Positions 1 through 10,371 of a stretch of 64,000 bases of DNA are shown here, piece by piece (the first letter of the stretch is position 1; each line of letters begins with the position of its first letter). The stretch is from Thalassotalea euphylliae (GTDB lineage: Bacteria > Pseudomonadota > Gammaproteobacteria > Enterobacterales > Alteromonadaceae): positions 558,001-622,000 of the forward strand of contig NZ_QUOT01000001.1 of NCBI RefSeq assembly GCF_003390375.1. The letters are read 5' to 3'. A program made the position numbers and the translations under genes. Below the pieces are notes generated by a model. That model did no database searches and had not been told where the DNA came from. It saw nothing but the letters and a program-made list of their open reading frames with translations.

Positions 1-1055
<1,055 letters not shown>

Positions 1056-1146
1056 CGCATTGAGTTTGTTAACGGGCTGTCTTAGTTAAGAAACGGCCAA
1101 CGACAATAAAATTTCTTTTTACGCACAAGGGCAGTTTGTTAAAGCA

Positions 1147-2061
1147 CTACTTATTTTTAGTTGCCTTGCTGTTTCTGTTGCTAAGCACCCTATTGCTATT
1201 CAGTCTATTGATGTTGATTCTGTTACTGTTCAGCCTATTGCTATTCATCGACGGCACTCGCGCTGGTTGTAGACTTGGGCGTAATCGCCATTTAGGTTTT
1301 ATCGGTGTCAGTGGGTGTACGCGTTTTTTCGCGACAATCACGTAAATACTACCAATAGCGGGAAAATAAGCTTGCGCGAGTTTTTTCCATGTTTTTTTTA
1401 TTGTACCTTGTGGCAAAGCTTGCTCATTACCATCAGTATCTGCTACTTGTTTAGCTGATTCTTGTTTTACTGCTGTTTGTTTAGCAGGTCCTTGATTAGC
1501 TAATGGGGCTTGCCCAGCTAGTGTTGAATGCAGTAAACGCGTATCTTCCAAAATCTCAAAGCCCATCAACTCAAGCCAATCTTTAACCCGCATCGGGGTA
1601 AAAAAGTGCTCTCGCCATGGCATTTGTTTGCGCCGATATGGCAGTATTTTATTTAATCCGGCAAAACTTATCGGGTTGTAACCGGTAATCACCATGTAGC
1701 CATTGGGAATGAGCACCCTACTCGCTTCCCTAAGCACATGGTGCGGATCAACACTAAACTCTAATGCATGACCCAGTAAACATACATCTACGCTGTGTTC
1801 GATAAACGGCAAGTCGTCAATATCAGCAATCACAGAACTATTATGGCGACAATGAGCGACAGTGATTTGATGGTTAATGGGTGATAAGTGGGTATCCAAA
1901 GCGCCACTCAATGCCCCTATTTTCATCAGATGATAACCAAAGAATTTCGCAGTCCACGGCGCGATTGTTTGATTAATCGCATCCAGTATCACATTGCCCA
2001 TCGGCAATGACTGCCAGCTTTGCGGCGAACTCGGTTCTCGGAAGGCTAAAGCCGATTTCAT
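1147..2061 (-). CDS. YafS-like SAM-dependent methyltransferase
   Basis: 304 residues; class I methyltransferase related to E. coli YafS. The core (about residues 45-190) includes DIDDLPFIEHSVDVCLLGHALEFSVDPHHVLREASRVL, typical of the Methyltransf_11 post-I region, and NGYMVITGYNP. The substrate is unknown. Placement next to divergent gloB and mltD matches the yafS-gloB-mltD neighbourhood of enterobacteria. The C-terminus (about residues 270-304) is a low-complexity tail of repeated NSNR/LNSNR units not expected in the family. A further K/Q/A-rich linker precedes it. The start ATG at 2061 has GGAG about 12 bases upstream. Confidence 0.8.
   Translation of the reverse strand: MKSALAFREPSSPQSWQSLPMGNVILDAINQTIAPWTAKFFGYHLMKIGALSGALDTHLSPINHQITVAHCRHNSSVIADIDDLPFIEHSVDVCLLGHALEFSVDPHHVLREASRVLIPNGYMVITGYNPISFAGLNKILPYRRKQMPWREHFFTPMRVKDWLELMGFEILEDTRLLHSTLAGQAPLANQGPAKQTAVKQESAKQVADTDGNEQALPQGTIKKTWKKLAQAYFPAIGSIYVIVAKKRVHPLTPIKPKWRLRPSLQPARVPSMNSNRLNSNRININRLNSNRVLSNRNSKATKNK
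1150..1248 (-). repeat. Tandem NSNR-type repeat tail in the YafS-like protein
   Basis: The last 33 codons of the methyltransferase gene consist of degenerate repeats encoding units of the form (L/I)NSNR, seen in DNA as recurring CTATT-rich blocks on the plus strand. It looks like local replication-slippage expansion of an unconstrained C-terminus. Confidence 0.6.
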
Positions 2062-2182
2062 CGTTATCTAGTACTCCAACAGCTATTGTCACCCATGACT
2101 ATTACTCGTTATTTTTATGCAAACGGCTTAATTTAGTTATACTAGCCAACAATTGGGCACATTTAGCGAATTAAACAACTCT

Positions 2183-2962
2183 ATGACTATTAATATAACG
2201 GCGATTCATGCATTTAACGACAATTATATTTGGGCAATTACGCAAGAAAATGAACCTGAACTAACACTTGTCGATCCCGGCCAGGCTAAACCTTGCATAG
2301 ACTACATCGAAGTTAACGACCTGAAACTGACCAATATATTGATTACTCATCATCATGGTGATCATGTTGGCGCTGTTAAAGCGCTTGTTGCGCAATATGG
2401 TGACGACATCAATGTTTATGGCCCTGCCACTGAAAATATTCCCCTTTGTCGTTATCCATTAACCGAGGGCGATAGAGTAGATATCGATAAGCCACAACTG
2501 AGTTTGCAGGTGCTTGATGTTCCCGGTCACACCGCAGGCCATATTGTTTACGTTAACGACGATGTTCTTTTTTGTGGCGATACACTATTTAGTGGCGGTT
2601 GTGGACGTTTATTTGAGGGGACACCCGCACAAATGCATCACTCGCTTGCCAAGCTAAAACAATTGCCACCAACAACCACTGTGTACTGTGCGCACGAATA
2701 TACCTTAGCTAATTTAGCGTTTGCGCAAACCGTAGAGCCAAACAATGCAGAACTCAATGAGTATGTAGAAACCGCTAAGCAATTAAGAGCACAGCAAATA
2801 GCTACCATACCCACCACAATAGCAAGAGAATTGGCGATTAATCCTTTTTTACGTGCTGACCAAGCTGAAGTTCAGCAAAGCGCACAATCATACACAGGCG
2901 TAACACTCTGTAATGAAGTTGACGTGTTCGCTGCGGTTCGGCGCTGGAAAGATGAATTTTAG
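2183..2962 (+). CDS. gloB: Hydroxyacylglutathione hydrolase (glyoxalase II)
   Basis: 259 residues from the ATG at 2183. It hydrolyses S-D-lactoylglutathione to D-lactate and glutathione, the second step of methylglyoxal detoxification, in the cytoplasm. The metallo-beta-lactamase metal motif THHHGDH has H56, H58, D60 and H61, followed by DVPGHTAGH and FCGDTLFSGGCGRLFEGT; the C-terminal HAGH domain contains NPFLR. An in-frame TTG at 2153 would add ten residues, but the family normally starts at the conserved INITAIHAFNDNYIW, so the ATG is preferred. Divergent from the YafS-like gene and followed by mltD. Confidence 0.95.
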   Translation: MTINITAIHAFNDNYIWAITQENEPELTLVDPGQAKPCIDYIEVNDLKLTNILITHHHGDHVGAVKALVAQYGDDINVYGPATENIPLCRYPLTEGDRVDIDKPQLSLQVLDVPGHTAGHIVYVNDDVLFCGDTLFSGGCGRLFEGTPAQMHHSLAKLKQLPPTTTVYCAHEYTLANLAFAQTVEPNNAELNEYVETAKQLRAQQIATIPTTIARELAINPFLRADQAEVQQSAQSYTGVTLCNEVDVFAAVRRWKDEF

Positions 2963-3046
2963 CGACGATTGATGAAATTTAATAACAACTTGAATTAGTT
3001 ATTCAAACCAGTAGAATTCGGTTAGTTTTTGTCAAAATAAGCGTCT

Positions 3047-4666
3047 ATGAAGCAGTTAACACTTTCAATATCGGCCTCTTTACTATTGCTCGGCTGTCAA
3101 ACCACACAGCAAGAGCAATCATCTGATTTAATCGCCGCCAATGAATACATCGCGACTCCGGTTGAAATCAATCAAGCATTAATGGCTGATGAATCCATAG
3201 ACGTTATTCATCCTGTAGCTGACGTTGATATTAATTTAGCGGATGATGACATCCATATCTCAGATGATATTTGGCAACATATTCAACAACAAATTACGTT
3301 CGATATCCCGCAAAACAAACGTGTTGTTGTGCAGCGCAACTGGTATGCAAAACACCAAAGCTATTTAGATCGCGTTGCAAAGCGCGCAGAGCCATTTCTG
3401 CACTACATAGTACAAGAGCTTGAAAAAAACGATATGCCAATTGAAATGGCATTGTTGCCAATTGTTGAAAGTGCCTTTGACCCGTTTGCCTACTCTCACG
3501 GTCGAGCATCGGGCATGTGGCAATTTGTACCAGGTACAGGTAAACGCTTTGGCATGAAGCAAAATTGGTGGTACGACGGCAGACGCGACGTGATTGCCTC
3601 AACCGATGGCGCCATTAAATACCTTAAATACCTACATAAATATTTTGACGGTGACTGGTTATTAGCCCTAGCAGCCTATAACTCAGGTGAAGGTCGAGTC
3701 AAACGAGCAATGAAAGCTAATGCACGTAAGAACAAGCCTACTGACTTTTGGTCGCTCGATTTACCTAAAGAAACTCGCGCTTACGTGCCCAAATTGCTAG
3801 CACTGGCTGATATTGTCAAGCGTCCCAACGATTTCGGTTTAAACTTATACAAAATTAATAACAATCAAGTGATTTCAACGGTTGATATTAAATCTCAGCT
3901 CGATTTAGCCAAAGCCGCACGGTTAGCTGATTTATCTCTTGCTGAATTTCAACGACTAAACCCAGGTTTTAATCGTTGGGCAACCGATCCCGACGGGCCA
4001 CATTATGTAGTTGTACCAACCGCAAAAGTTGAGGCTTTTGAGACAGGTTTAGCAAAGCTAACCGATAAAGAGCGTTTGTCTTGGCAGCGTTATCAGATCA
4101 AGTCAGGTGACAGCTTAATTCGTATTGCCAAGAAGTTTCATACCACGCCAGAGCTGATCCGCAGGGTCAATAGTATCAAAGGCAATAATATTCGCGCAGG
4201 TAAACATTTGCTGATCCCTGTCGCGGCGCAAGCGCTTGATGACTACATTTTGTCGCAAGAACAGCGCTTGACCAAAACCCAGCAGCGCAAACGCACTGGC
4301 ATCAAAACCTACCACAAGGTGAAATCAGGCGACACGCTTTGGGACATTAGCCGCTTATACAATGTTTCTACCAAGAGCATTGCGAAGTGGAATGGTATGG
4401 CACCGCGTGACTACATTAAACCAGGTCAAAAGCTCGTGATTTGGCAAAAAAGTGGATTAAAGCAATCAGCCAGTAAACCTGCTGAACAGGTTGTCATGCG
4501 CAATATTACCTACAAAGTGCGCCGTGGTGACTCATTTGCCCGTATTGCGAATAAGTTTAACGTTTCCATTAAAGATATTGAGCGCTGGAATAGTTTAAGT
4601 CGCAAAAACTACTTACAACCAGGCCAAATGTTGAAATTGTCTGTTGACGTTACCAACAGCATTTAG
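3047..4666 (+). CDS. mltD: Membrane-bound lytic murein transglycosylase D (lipoprotein, three LysM)
   Basis: 539 residues. A lipoprotein signal peptide ends in the lipobox LLGC, placing the enzyme in the outer membrane facing the periplasm. The SLT domain (about residues 115-260) has the catalytic glutamate E141 in LPIVESAFDP, then SGMWQFVPGTG and LALAAYNSGEGRV. It cleaves the MurNAc-GlcNAc bond of peptidoglycan to a 1,6-anhydro product. Three LysM domains follow at about 349-393, 422-466 and 489-532, each starting Y(Q/H/K)(I/K)..GD; E. coli MltD has two, so this copy has an extra peptidoglycan-binding module. It lies 84 bases after gloB, the conserved order. Confidence 0.95.
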   Translation: MKQLTLSISASLLLLGCQTTQQEQSSDLIAANEYIATPVEINQALMADESIDVIHPVADVDINLADDDIHISDDIWQHIQQQITFDIPQNKRVVVQRNWYAKHQSYLDRVAKRAEPFLHYIVQELEKNDMPIEMALLPIVESAFDPFAYSHGRASGMWQFVPGTGKRFGMKQNWWYDGRRDVIASTDGAIKYLKYLHKYFDGDWLLALAAYNSGEGRVKRAMKANARKNKPTDFWSLDLPKETRAYVPKLLALADIVKRPNDFGLNLYKINNNQVISTVDIKSQLDLAKAARLADLSLAEFQRLNPGFNRWATDPDGPHYVVVPTAKVEAFETGLAKLTDKERLSWQRYQIKSGDSLIRIAKKFHTTPELIRRVNSIKGNNIRAGKHLLIPVAAQALDDYILSQEQRLTKTQQRKRTGIKTYHKVKSGDTLWDISRLYNVSTKSIAKWNGMAPRDYIKPGQKLVIWQKSGLKQSASKPAEQVVMRNITYKVRRGDSFARIANKFNVSIKDIERWNSLSRKNYLQPGQMLKLSVDVTNSI

Positions 4667-4717
4667 GCGTAAACGGTTTTGGCTTACACGATTAAGCCTC
4701 AAAAAATCAATATGATT

Positions 4718-4744
4718 AAAACGGCTCCTCAAGGAGCCGTTTTT
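4718..4744 (+). terminator. Rho-independent terminator after mltD
   Basis: Perfect 11-bp stem (AAAACGGCTCC / GGAGCCGTTTT) with a TCAA loop and a run of T, starting 51 bases after the mltD stop codon. Confidence 0.9.
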
Positions 4745-4814
4745 CACTAGGCTAATACACTGTGGTTTTGGCTTTTAGTTTAACTGGTACAAATTACAAA
4801 CTTTCTAATATCAA

Positions 4815-5432
4815 ATGATAGATACCACTCTGCTCGCCGTTTTTATTCCAACCATTTTTTTCGTTAGCATCACACCTGGTATGTGTATGACCTTAGCAAT
4901 GACGCTGGGTATGTCTATTGGCGTCAGGCGCACGCTATTTATGATGTTTGGAGAGTTATTAGGCGTTGCTAGCGTTGCCATCGCGGCGGTGATGGGTGTC
5001 GCAGCTGTAATGCTTAACTACCCTAGCGCATTCGCCACCCTAAAAATTATCGGTGGCATTTATTTAGCGTATATAGGTATTAACATGTGGCGATCGAAAG
5101 GCAAGCTTGCCATTAGTAAAGACGCCAATGTGGAAAGACAGCCGCTACAACTTTTTTCACAAGGCTTTGTCACCGCAATAGCAAACCCAAAAGGCTGGGC
5201 ATTTATGGTTTCCTTACTACCGTCTTTTATTAACCAATCAATGCCACTAGCACCTCAGCTAAGCTTTCTGGTCGCCATTATTTTACTTTCAGAGTTTATT
5301 TGCATGATGCTGTATGCAGCTGGTGGGAAAACCATAGGTAAGTTACTCACTTCGAAGGGCAACGTGAAATTACTCAATAGAATTTCAGGCGGGTTGATGG
5401 TTTGTGTCGCACTATGGCTATTTGCTAGCTAG
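4815..5432 (+). CDS. LysE/RhtB family amino-acid exporter
   Basis: 205 residues, about six hydrophobic segments. The N-terminus (FIPTIFFVSITPGMCMTLAMTLGMSIGVRRTLFM) carries the conserved TPGP-like motif and the GxxxGxRxxL loop of the LysE/RhtB superfamily. ANPKGWAFMVSLLP and the C-terminal RISGGLMVCVALWLF are also typical. Such inner-membrane proteins export amino acids or homoserine lactones by proton antiport; the substrate cannot be told from sequence. The Pro of TPGP is replaced here by Met (TPGM). Single gene after the mltD terminator. Confidence 0.88.
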   Translation: MIDTTLLAVFIPTIFFVSITPGMCMTLAMTLGMSIGVRRTLFMMFGELLGVASVAIAAVMGVAAVMLNYPSAFATLKIIGGIYLAYIGINMWRSKGKLAISKDANVERQPLQLFSQGFVTAIANPKGWAFMVSLLPSFINQSMPLAPQLSFLVAIILLSEFICMMLYAAGGKTIGKLLTSKGNVKLLNRISGGLMVCVALWLFAS

Positions 5433-5443
5433 CAGCCTTTTAC

Positions 5444-5495
5444 AAAAGTGAACTATAAAAGTCATAGATAAAAGTGAAGTATAAAAGCCATGGAC
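5444..5495. repeat. Two imperfect 26-bp tandem repeats
   Basis: Units at 5444-5469 and 5470-5495 start AAAAGTGAA(C/G)TATAAAAG and match at 22 of 26 positions; a shorter decayed copy (AAAACCATAGATGG) follows. They lie between the convergent LysE and lipoprotein genes. Confidence 0.7.
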
Positions 5496-5551
5496 AAAAC
5501 CATAGATGGCAGTCATGATTAGAAACTAAGCCGCAAGACTATACCCCAAGA

Positions 5552-6016
5552 TTACAATAAATCTTCAGGTATGGCCTTGAAACTTTGAAAACTTTGCACG
5601 GTAAAACTGACTGTTTGTGTCTCGCCAGTCGCCGATTCAAGCGTTAACCACACTCGCCATGTCATATGCGCTTGTGCGCAGCTACCGAACATGGTTTTCG
5701 CCGCCCAGCCACCATCACTTACCTGTTTGAAAAACAATGGGATTTTACCCATATACATATCTTCGCCTGCCATGTGCGCGCTGGTTACAGTAAGCTCGCT
5801 TGGTAGCGCCAAGAGGTGCATCTCAAACGGCGTTTCAGCAACTAAGAATTTAGTATTAAAACCTAGACTAAGCTCGCCAAACTGGGTGGATAATTGACAA
5901 CTAGACTGACCATAGATGCAGCCAACCTCATGGCTAATATCTATGCGATTATCGCTTGGTTTACAGCCAAATAAAGAGAATAAAAACAAAATGATATAAG
6001 CGTATTTTTTCGTCAC
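5552..6016 (-). CDS. Uncharacterised lipoprotein divergent from the cbb3 oxidase
   Basis: 154 residues from a GTG start. The N-terminus (YAYIILFLFSLFGCKPS) is a lipoprotein signal with lipobox LFGC. The mature protein is small and beta-rich in appearance, with four further cysteines and a segment rich in Met and His around HMAGEDMYMG and AQAHMTW. No family is recognised with certainty; it faintly recalls YtkA/FixH-like periplasmic domains. Its divergent position 280 bases from ccoN and its Met/His clusters make a copper or oxidase-assembly role conceivable, but that is inference only. Confidence 0.7.
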   Translation of the reverse strand: MTKKYAYIILFLFSLFGCKPSDNRIDISHEVGCIYGQSSCQLSTQFGELSLGFNTKFLVAETPFEMHLLALPSELTVTSAHMAGEDMYMGKIPLFFKQVSDGGWAAKTMFGSCAQAHMTWRVWLTLESATGETQTVSFTVQSFQSFKAIPEDLL

Positions 6017-6094
6017 AACACTGCCGTTCCACGGTCGATAAAATAGTATTTTACTGGTATTTTTATTGATTATGGCGGATATCTCAGTTTTTTT

Positions 6095-6108
6095 TTGATT
6101 TAGAACAG
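6095..6108 (+). promoter_or_regulatory. Candidate FNR/EtrA site upstream of ccoN
   Basis: TTGATTTAGAACAG matches 8 of 10 conserved bases of the FNR consensus TTGAT-N4-ATCAA, 188 bases before the ccoN start. Its spacer and right arm resemble the better site before uspE. cbb3 operons are commonly FNR-controlled and an fnr gene lies in the same locus. Confidence 0.45.
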
Positions 6109-6296
6109 GTTTTACCCGTAACGCTAATGACTTTTTGGGGGTAACTCTTTAATATGCGCACGGGTTGGAGAACCGCTGGTGACTCACAAAATTTGGTCTA
6201 TAACTTAAGGTTAGCTTTAAGTGAGATCGTTTTGCGGGCCATTAGGCGCAATCCACGTTCTGTTAATGAATAACTAAAAACTGCGGAAACCATAAC

Positions 6297-7721
6297 ATGA
6301 GTCAAAGTAATACAGCAGCAGTAGACTACAACATGAAAGTTGTACGTCAATTTACTGTGATGACTGTCATTTGGGGGTTTGTAGGTACGCTAGTTGGTGT
6401 CTTAATTGCAGCTCAATTAATTTGGCCTGCGCTAAATTTCGATACTCCTTGGCTAACCTACTCCCGTTTACGTCCACTGCACACCAATGCGGTAATCTTC
6501 GCTTTTGGTACTAGTGCACTTTTCGCTACATCTTACTATGTTGTACAACGTACTTGTAAAACAGCATTGTTTGGTGGCAGCTTAGCATCGTTCACCTTCT
6601 GGGGCTGGCAGGCAATTATCCTTGCTGCCGTTATCACCCTACCGTTAGGTTACACTTCAAGTAAGGAATACGCTGAATTAGAATGGCCGATTGATATTGC
6701 TATCACGGTAGTTTGGGTAAGCTATGCAATTGTATTCTTTGGTACTGTAATCAAACGAACGACCTCGCACATTTACGTTGCGAACTGGTTCTTCGGTGGC
6801 TTCATCATTACCGTTGCGGTATTGCACATTGGTAACAGCATGGCAATTCCAATTTCTGGTATGAAGTCTTACTCGATTTACTCCGGTGCAATCGACGCAA
6901 TGATGCAATGGTGGTACGGTCACAACGCTGTAGGTTTCCTACTAACAGCAGGTTTCCTTGGTATGATGTACTACTTCGTACCTAAGCAAGCAGAACGTCC
7001 AGTTTACTCTTACCGTTTATCTATTGTTCACTTCTGGGCACTAGTATCGTTATACATTTGGGCAGGTCCTCACCACTTACATTACACAGCACTTCCTGAC
7101 TGGGCACAAAGCTTAGGTATGGTAATGTCTGTTGTATTATTCCTTCCTTCTTGGGGTGGTATGATCAACGGTATCATGACGTTGTCTGGTGCATGGCACA
7201 AACTACGTAATGACCCTATTCTTCGTTTCCTAATCGTTTCATTATCTTTCTACGGTATGTCTACTTTCGAAGGTCCAATGATGGCGATTAAATCTGTAAA
7301 CGCACTATCTCACTACACTGACTGGACTGTAGGTCACGTTCACTCAGGTGCGTTAGGTTGGGTTGCAATGGTTTCAATTGGTGCAATGTACCACTTAATT
7401 CCAGTGTTATTTAGCCAAGAGCGTATGTACAGCGTTCGTTTAATCAACATCCACTTCTGGATGCACACTGCGGGTATCGTTTTATACATCGTGGCAATGT
7501 GGATTTCAGGTGTAATGCAAGGCTTAATGTGGCGTGCAGTTAACACTGACGGTACGTTAACTTACAGCTTTGTTGAAAGCTTAACGGCTTCTTACCCATT
7601 CTACTTTATGCGTTTCTTAGGTGGTGTATTAGTTGTAGCTGGTTTCGGTATCATGATCTACAACATGTTAAAAACCATAGGTGCTGAAAACGGTAGCCTT
7701 AAGAAAGTTGAAGCAGCTTAA
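6297..7721 (+). CDS. ccoN: Cytochrome c oxidase, cbb3-type, subunit I
   Basis: 474 residues, about 12 transmembrane helices. This is the catalytic haem-copper subunit of the high-affinity cbb3 oxidase in the inner membrane, with low-spin haem b, high-spin haem b3 and CuB. Recognisable elements are [13 protein letters not shown] (haem ligand His), [10 protein letters not shown] (CuB ligand and cross-linking region), [13 protein letters not shown] (CuB His pair) and [12 protein letters not shown] (haem His). The length is normal for the family. First gene of ccoNOQP; 11 bases separate it from ccoO. Confidence 0.97.
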   Translation: MSQSNTAAVDYNMKVVRQFTVMTVIWGFVGTLVGVLIAAQLIWPALNFDTPWLTYSRLRPLHTNAVIFAFGTSALFATSYYVVQRTCKTALFGGSLASFTFWGWQAIILAAVITLPLGYTSSKEYAELEWPIDIAITVVWVSYAIVFFGTVIKRTTSHIYVANWFFGGFIITVAVLHIGNSMAIPISGMKSYSIYSGAIDAMMQWWYGHNAVGFLLTAGFLGMMYYFVPKQAERPVYSYRLSIVHFWALVSLYIWAGPHHLHYTALPDWAQSLGMVMSVVLFLPSWGGMINGIMTLSGAWHKLRNDPILRFLIVSLSFYGMSTFEGPMMAIKSVNALSHYTDWTVGHVHSGALGWVAMVSIGAMYHLIPVLFSQERMYSVRLINIHFWMHTAGIVLYIVAMWISGVMQGLMWRAVNTDGTLTYSFVESLTASYPFYFMRFLGGVLVVAGFGIMIYNMLKTIGAENGSLKKVEAA

Positions 7722-7732
7722 GGAGCGTTATC

Positions 7733-8389
7733 ATGGCTAATAATATGCAAAACAAGCACGAAAAAGTTGAAAAGCACGTTGGCTGGTTCTTCATCTTTAC
7801 GATTATGGCGATCAGTATTGGTGGTTTAGTGGAAATTACCCCACTATTCTTCCAAAAAGAAACAACGACGCCGGTAACTAACTTACGTCCATACACTGCA
7901 CTAGAAATGGAAGGTCGTGACATATACATCCGTGAAGGTTGTAACGTATGTCACAGTCAAATGATCCGTCCTTTCCGTGCAGAAACTGAACGCTACGGTC
8001 ACTACTCAGTTGCTGGTGAGCACGTATGGGAGCACCCGTTCCTATGGGGTTCTAAGCGTACTGGTCCTGATTTAGCGCGCGTAGGTGGCCGTTACAGTGA
8101 TGACTGGCATCGTGCTCACTTAATCGACCCACGCTCGGTAGTGCCAGAGTCAAACATGCCATCGTTCAGATGGTTAGAAGAGAACACGTTAGACGGCAAG
8201 CTAACTGCGAAGAAGTTAGAAACGTTCAACATGTTAACTCGTAACCGTGGCCATAAAGATGAAAATGGCAACCCTATTCCACTTTACTCAGCTGAAGACA
8301 TCGCAAATGCACGTTCTGACGTACAAGGTAAAACGGAAATGGAAGCTATCATCGCTTACCTTCAGTCGTTAGGTCACGCATTGAAGTAA
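7733..8389 (+). CDS. ccoO: Cytochrome c oxidase, cbb3-type, subunit II (mono-haem)
   Basis: 218 residues. One N-terminal membrane anchor (about residues 17-38) and a periplasmic c-type cytochrome domain with haem motif C70-N-V-C73-H74 followed by [18 protein letters not shown], the family signature. Met155 in SNMPSF is the probable axial ligand. It passes electrons from CcoP to the CcoN haem. A strong ribosome binding site (AAGGAG) precedes the ATG. Confidence 0.97.
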   Translation: MANNMQNKHEKVEKHVGWFFIFTIMAISIGGLVEITPLFFQKETTTPVTNLRPYTALEMEGRDIYIREGCNVCHSQMIRPFRAETERYGHYSVAGEHVWEHPFLWGSKRTGPDLARVGGRYSDDWHRAHLIDPRSVVPESNMPSFRWLEENTLDGKLTAKKLETFNMLTRNRGHKDENGNPIPLYSAEDIANARSDVQGKTEMEAIIAYLQSLGHALK

Positions 8390-8394
8390 TCACC

Positions 8395-8568
8395 ATGGAC
8401 TATGGAACACTAAGAGGGTTAATTGCCCTTCTAATATTGGCACTTTTTATCATCATTGTGGTCTGGGCTTACAGCAAGAGTCGCAAATCGTCTTTTGACC
8501 AAGCAGCGAACTCTATTTTCGAAGAAGACCACAAAGATGAGGTAAACAAACAGGAGACTAATAAATAA
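8395..8568 (+). CDS. ccoQ: cbb3-type oxidase small subunit CcoQ
   Basis: 57 residues (MDYGTLRGLIALLILALF...), a single transmembrane helix at about residues 7-26 followed by a charged cytoplasmic tail rich in Asp, Glu and Lys. It starts 5 bases after the ccoO stop codon, and its own stop overlaps the ccoP start by one base (TAATG). Size, topology and position between ccoO and ccoP identify it as CcoQ/FixQ, which stabilises the complex. Confidence 0.93.
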   Translation: MDYGTLRGLIALLILALFIIIVVWAYSKSRKSSFDQAANSIFEEDHKDEVNKQETNK

Positions 8569-9542
8569 TGTCTAGCTTCTGGAGTATTTGGATTACTGTT
8601 CTTTCACTAGGAACGTTAGTAGGTTGTTACCTATTATTACGCTGGTGTTTAAAGAACTTCGCTGGTGTCCCTGAAGGCGAATCTATGGGACACGAATTTG
8701 ATGGTATCGAAGAGTTAAACAATCCACTTCCTAAGTGGTGGTCTACATTCTTCCTAATTACTATCATTTGGGGCTTCGGCTACTTACTTTTCTACCCAGG
8801 TTTAGGTAACTGGCAAGGTCTTTTTGGCTGGAAGTCATCTAACCAAGGTATTATGAGCATCGAAGAGTCTAAAGCGTTAACTGCTGCTAACTTAAAATCG
8901 GATTCTGGTGTACTTAACCAGTACGACCGTGAAGTAGCGCAAGCTGACGAAAAATACGGCCCAATCTTTGAAGCATACGCAGCGCGTAACATTGAAGACT
9001 TAGCGGGTGACGAAGAAGCACGTAAAGTAGGTCAACGTTTGTTCCTACAAAACTGTGCACAATGTCACGGCTCTGATGCACGCGGTACAACTGGCTTCCC
9101 TAACCTAACCGACAACGATTGGTTATACGGCGGCACACCAGCTGACATCAAGCACTCATTAATCCACGGCCGTAAGGCTAACGGTATGATGGCTTGGAAA
9201 TCAGCACTAGGTGGTGAGCAAGGTGTTAAAGAAATGGCAGCTTACGTATTAAGCTTAAGTGGCCGTGAAGTTAACGCTGAAGACGCAGCAAAAGCAGCGC
9301 CTAAGTTCGCAATGTGTGCAGCATGTCACGGTCCAGAAGGTCAAGGCAGTAATGCTATGGGTATCGCACTTGGTGCACCTGCCCTTAACGACAACATCTG
9401 GTTATACGGTGGCTCACAAAAAGCCGTTGAAGAATCTATTCGCAATGGCCGTGCCGGTGTAATGCCAGCTTGGTTAGATATCCTAGGCGAAGAGAAAATT
9501 CACGTTATCAGTGCTTACGTTTACAGCTTATCTAATAAGTAA
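8568..9542 (+). CDS. ccoP: Cytochrome c oxidase, cbb3-type, subunit III (di-haem)
   Basis: 324 residues. The N-terminal part has two hydrophobic helices (about 5-28 and 57-78) and the CcoP motif EGIEELNNPLPKWW-like region (here FDGIEELNNPLPKWW). Two cytochrome c domains follow, with haem motifs C163-AQ-C166-H167 and C250-AA-C253-H254. It takes electrons from soluble cytochrome c or the bc1 complex and delivers them to CcoO. Translationally coupled to ccoQ. Confidence 0.97.
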   Translation: MSSFWSIWITVLSLGTLVGCYLLLRWCLKNFAGVPEGESMGHEFDGIEELNNPLPKWWSTFFLITIIWGFGYLLFYPGLGNWQGLFGWKSSNQGIMSIEESKALTAANLKSDSGVLNQYDREVAQADEKYGPIFEAYAARNIEDLAGDEEARKVGQRLFLQNCAQCHGSDARGTTGFPNLTDNDWLYGGTPADIKHSLIHGRKANGMMAWKSALGGEQGVKEMAAYVLSLSGREVNAEDAAKAAPKFAMCAACHGPEGQGSNAMGIALGAPALNDNIWLYGGSQKAVEESIRNGRAGVMPAWLDILGEEKIHVISAYVYSLSNK

Positions 9543-9565
9543 TCAATAAACGCAAGTTTCTTTTT

Positions 9566-9603
9566 AAAAACGCCTTGCTAAGCAATTAGCAAGGCGTTTT
9601 TTT
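9566..9603 (+). terminator. Strong terminator after ccoP
   Basis: A 16-bp perfect stem (9566-9581 with 9586-9601), loop GCAA, ending in a T tract. It separates ccoNOQP from the ccoH assembly operon. Confidence 0.92.
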
Positions 9604-9866
9604 ATGCCCTATTAACGCTCACACTCCTAACCTTTTATTTAAAAGGGCTTTCAACACCTACCCGTTTTTCACTAGAAGGTTTTCATCAGAGCTACATAGA
9701 TTACTCGCAAACCTAAGTCACTCTTTTTATAGATGTTGCTCATAAAATTGTGCGGTTAGATTTTATTGACCCAGATCTTAAATTTTCGATTAAATCGTAG
9801 AGCCCGACGATGAAAAACGCTACAATATTGCCCTTATTTGTCGTAACTAGACTGTAGAATAAATTA
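9604..9866. other. Spacer between ccoNOQP and ccoHIS
   Basis: No gene seen. It should hold the promoter for ccoH. TTGACCCAGATCTT at 9766-9779 matches 7 of 10 FNR consensus bases, too weak to call a site. Confidence 0.5.
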
Positions 9867-10361
9867 ATGAAAACTCCTTGGTATAAAGAGCCGTGGGCTT
9901 GGTTAGTCTTTTTCCTACCTTTATCTGCGGTGATCGCAGGTATCACTACCGTGATTATTGCAAACACCGACCCCGATGACTTAGTGGTAGGTGACTACTA
10001 TAAAAAGGGTAAGGCAATTAATATTGAGGTGTCTAAAGTTAAGCTTGCTCAAAAACTTGGCATGAAATTCGGCTTAAAACTTTCTGACAATGAATTAGTT
10101 ATTCGCCCACTCGGCATTGAAAAAGAATTTCCAGTAATTAATGCCAATTTCTATCACCCAACGCTAGAAGAAAGAGATTTTTACTTAGCGCTAACGCCTG
10201 ACGGCAATGGTGATTTCAGACACCGCTTTGAAGATGCAGTATCTGGCAAGTGGCGTGTTACCCTCTCATCTTTTGAAAACAACTGGAAAGTGCAAGCAAC
10301 AGTTGCATTACCACAAGAAGAATTCATTGAGTTAATACCAAACCCAGCACAAGCTCAGTAA
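9867..10361 (+). CDS. ccoH: FixH/CcoH family cbb3 oxidase assembly protein
   Basis: 164 residues. One N-terminal transmembrane helix (about residues 12-33, after WYKEPWAW) is followed by NTDPDDLVVGDYYKKGKAIN, the conserved FixH signature, then an immunoglobulin-like periplasmic domain. CcoH is needed for assembly and stability of the cbb3 oxidase in the inner membrane. Ten bases separate it from ccoI. Confidence 0.93.
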   Translation: MKTPWYKEPWAWLVFFLPLSAVIAGITTVIIANTDPDDLVVGDYYKKGKAINIEVSKVKLAQKLGMKFGLKLSDNELVIRPLGIEKEFPVINANFYHPTLEERDFYLALTPDGNGDFRHRFEDAVSGKWRVTLSSFENNWKVQATVALPQEEFIELIPNPAQAQ

Positions 10362-10371
10362 TAACGTACAC

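Noticed and set aside
1136..1345. Leu-rich plus-strand frame opposite the YafS-like gene
   Set aside because: It is the complement of the Asn/Arg repeat tail; low-complexity Leu content comes from that repeat and there is no ribosome binding site.
9766..9779. FNR site upstream of ccoH
   Set aside because: Only 7 of 10 consensus positions; too common by chance in AT-rich sequence.
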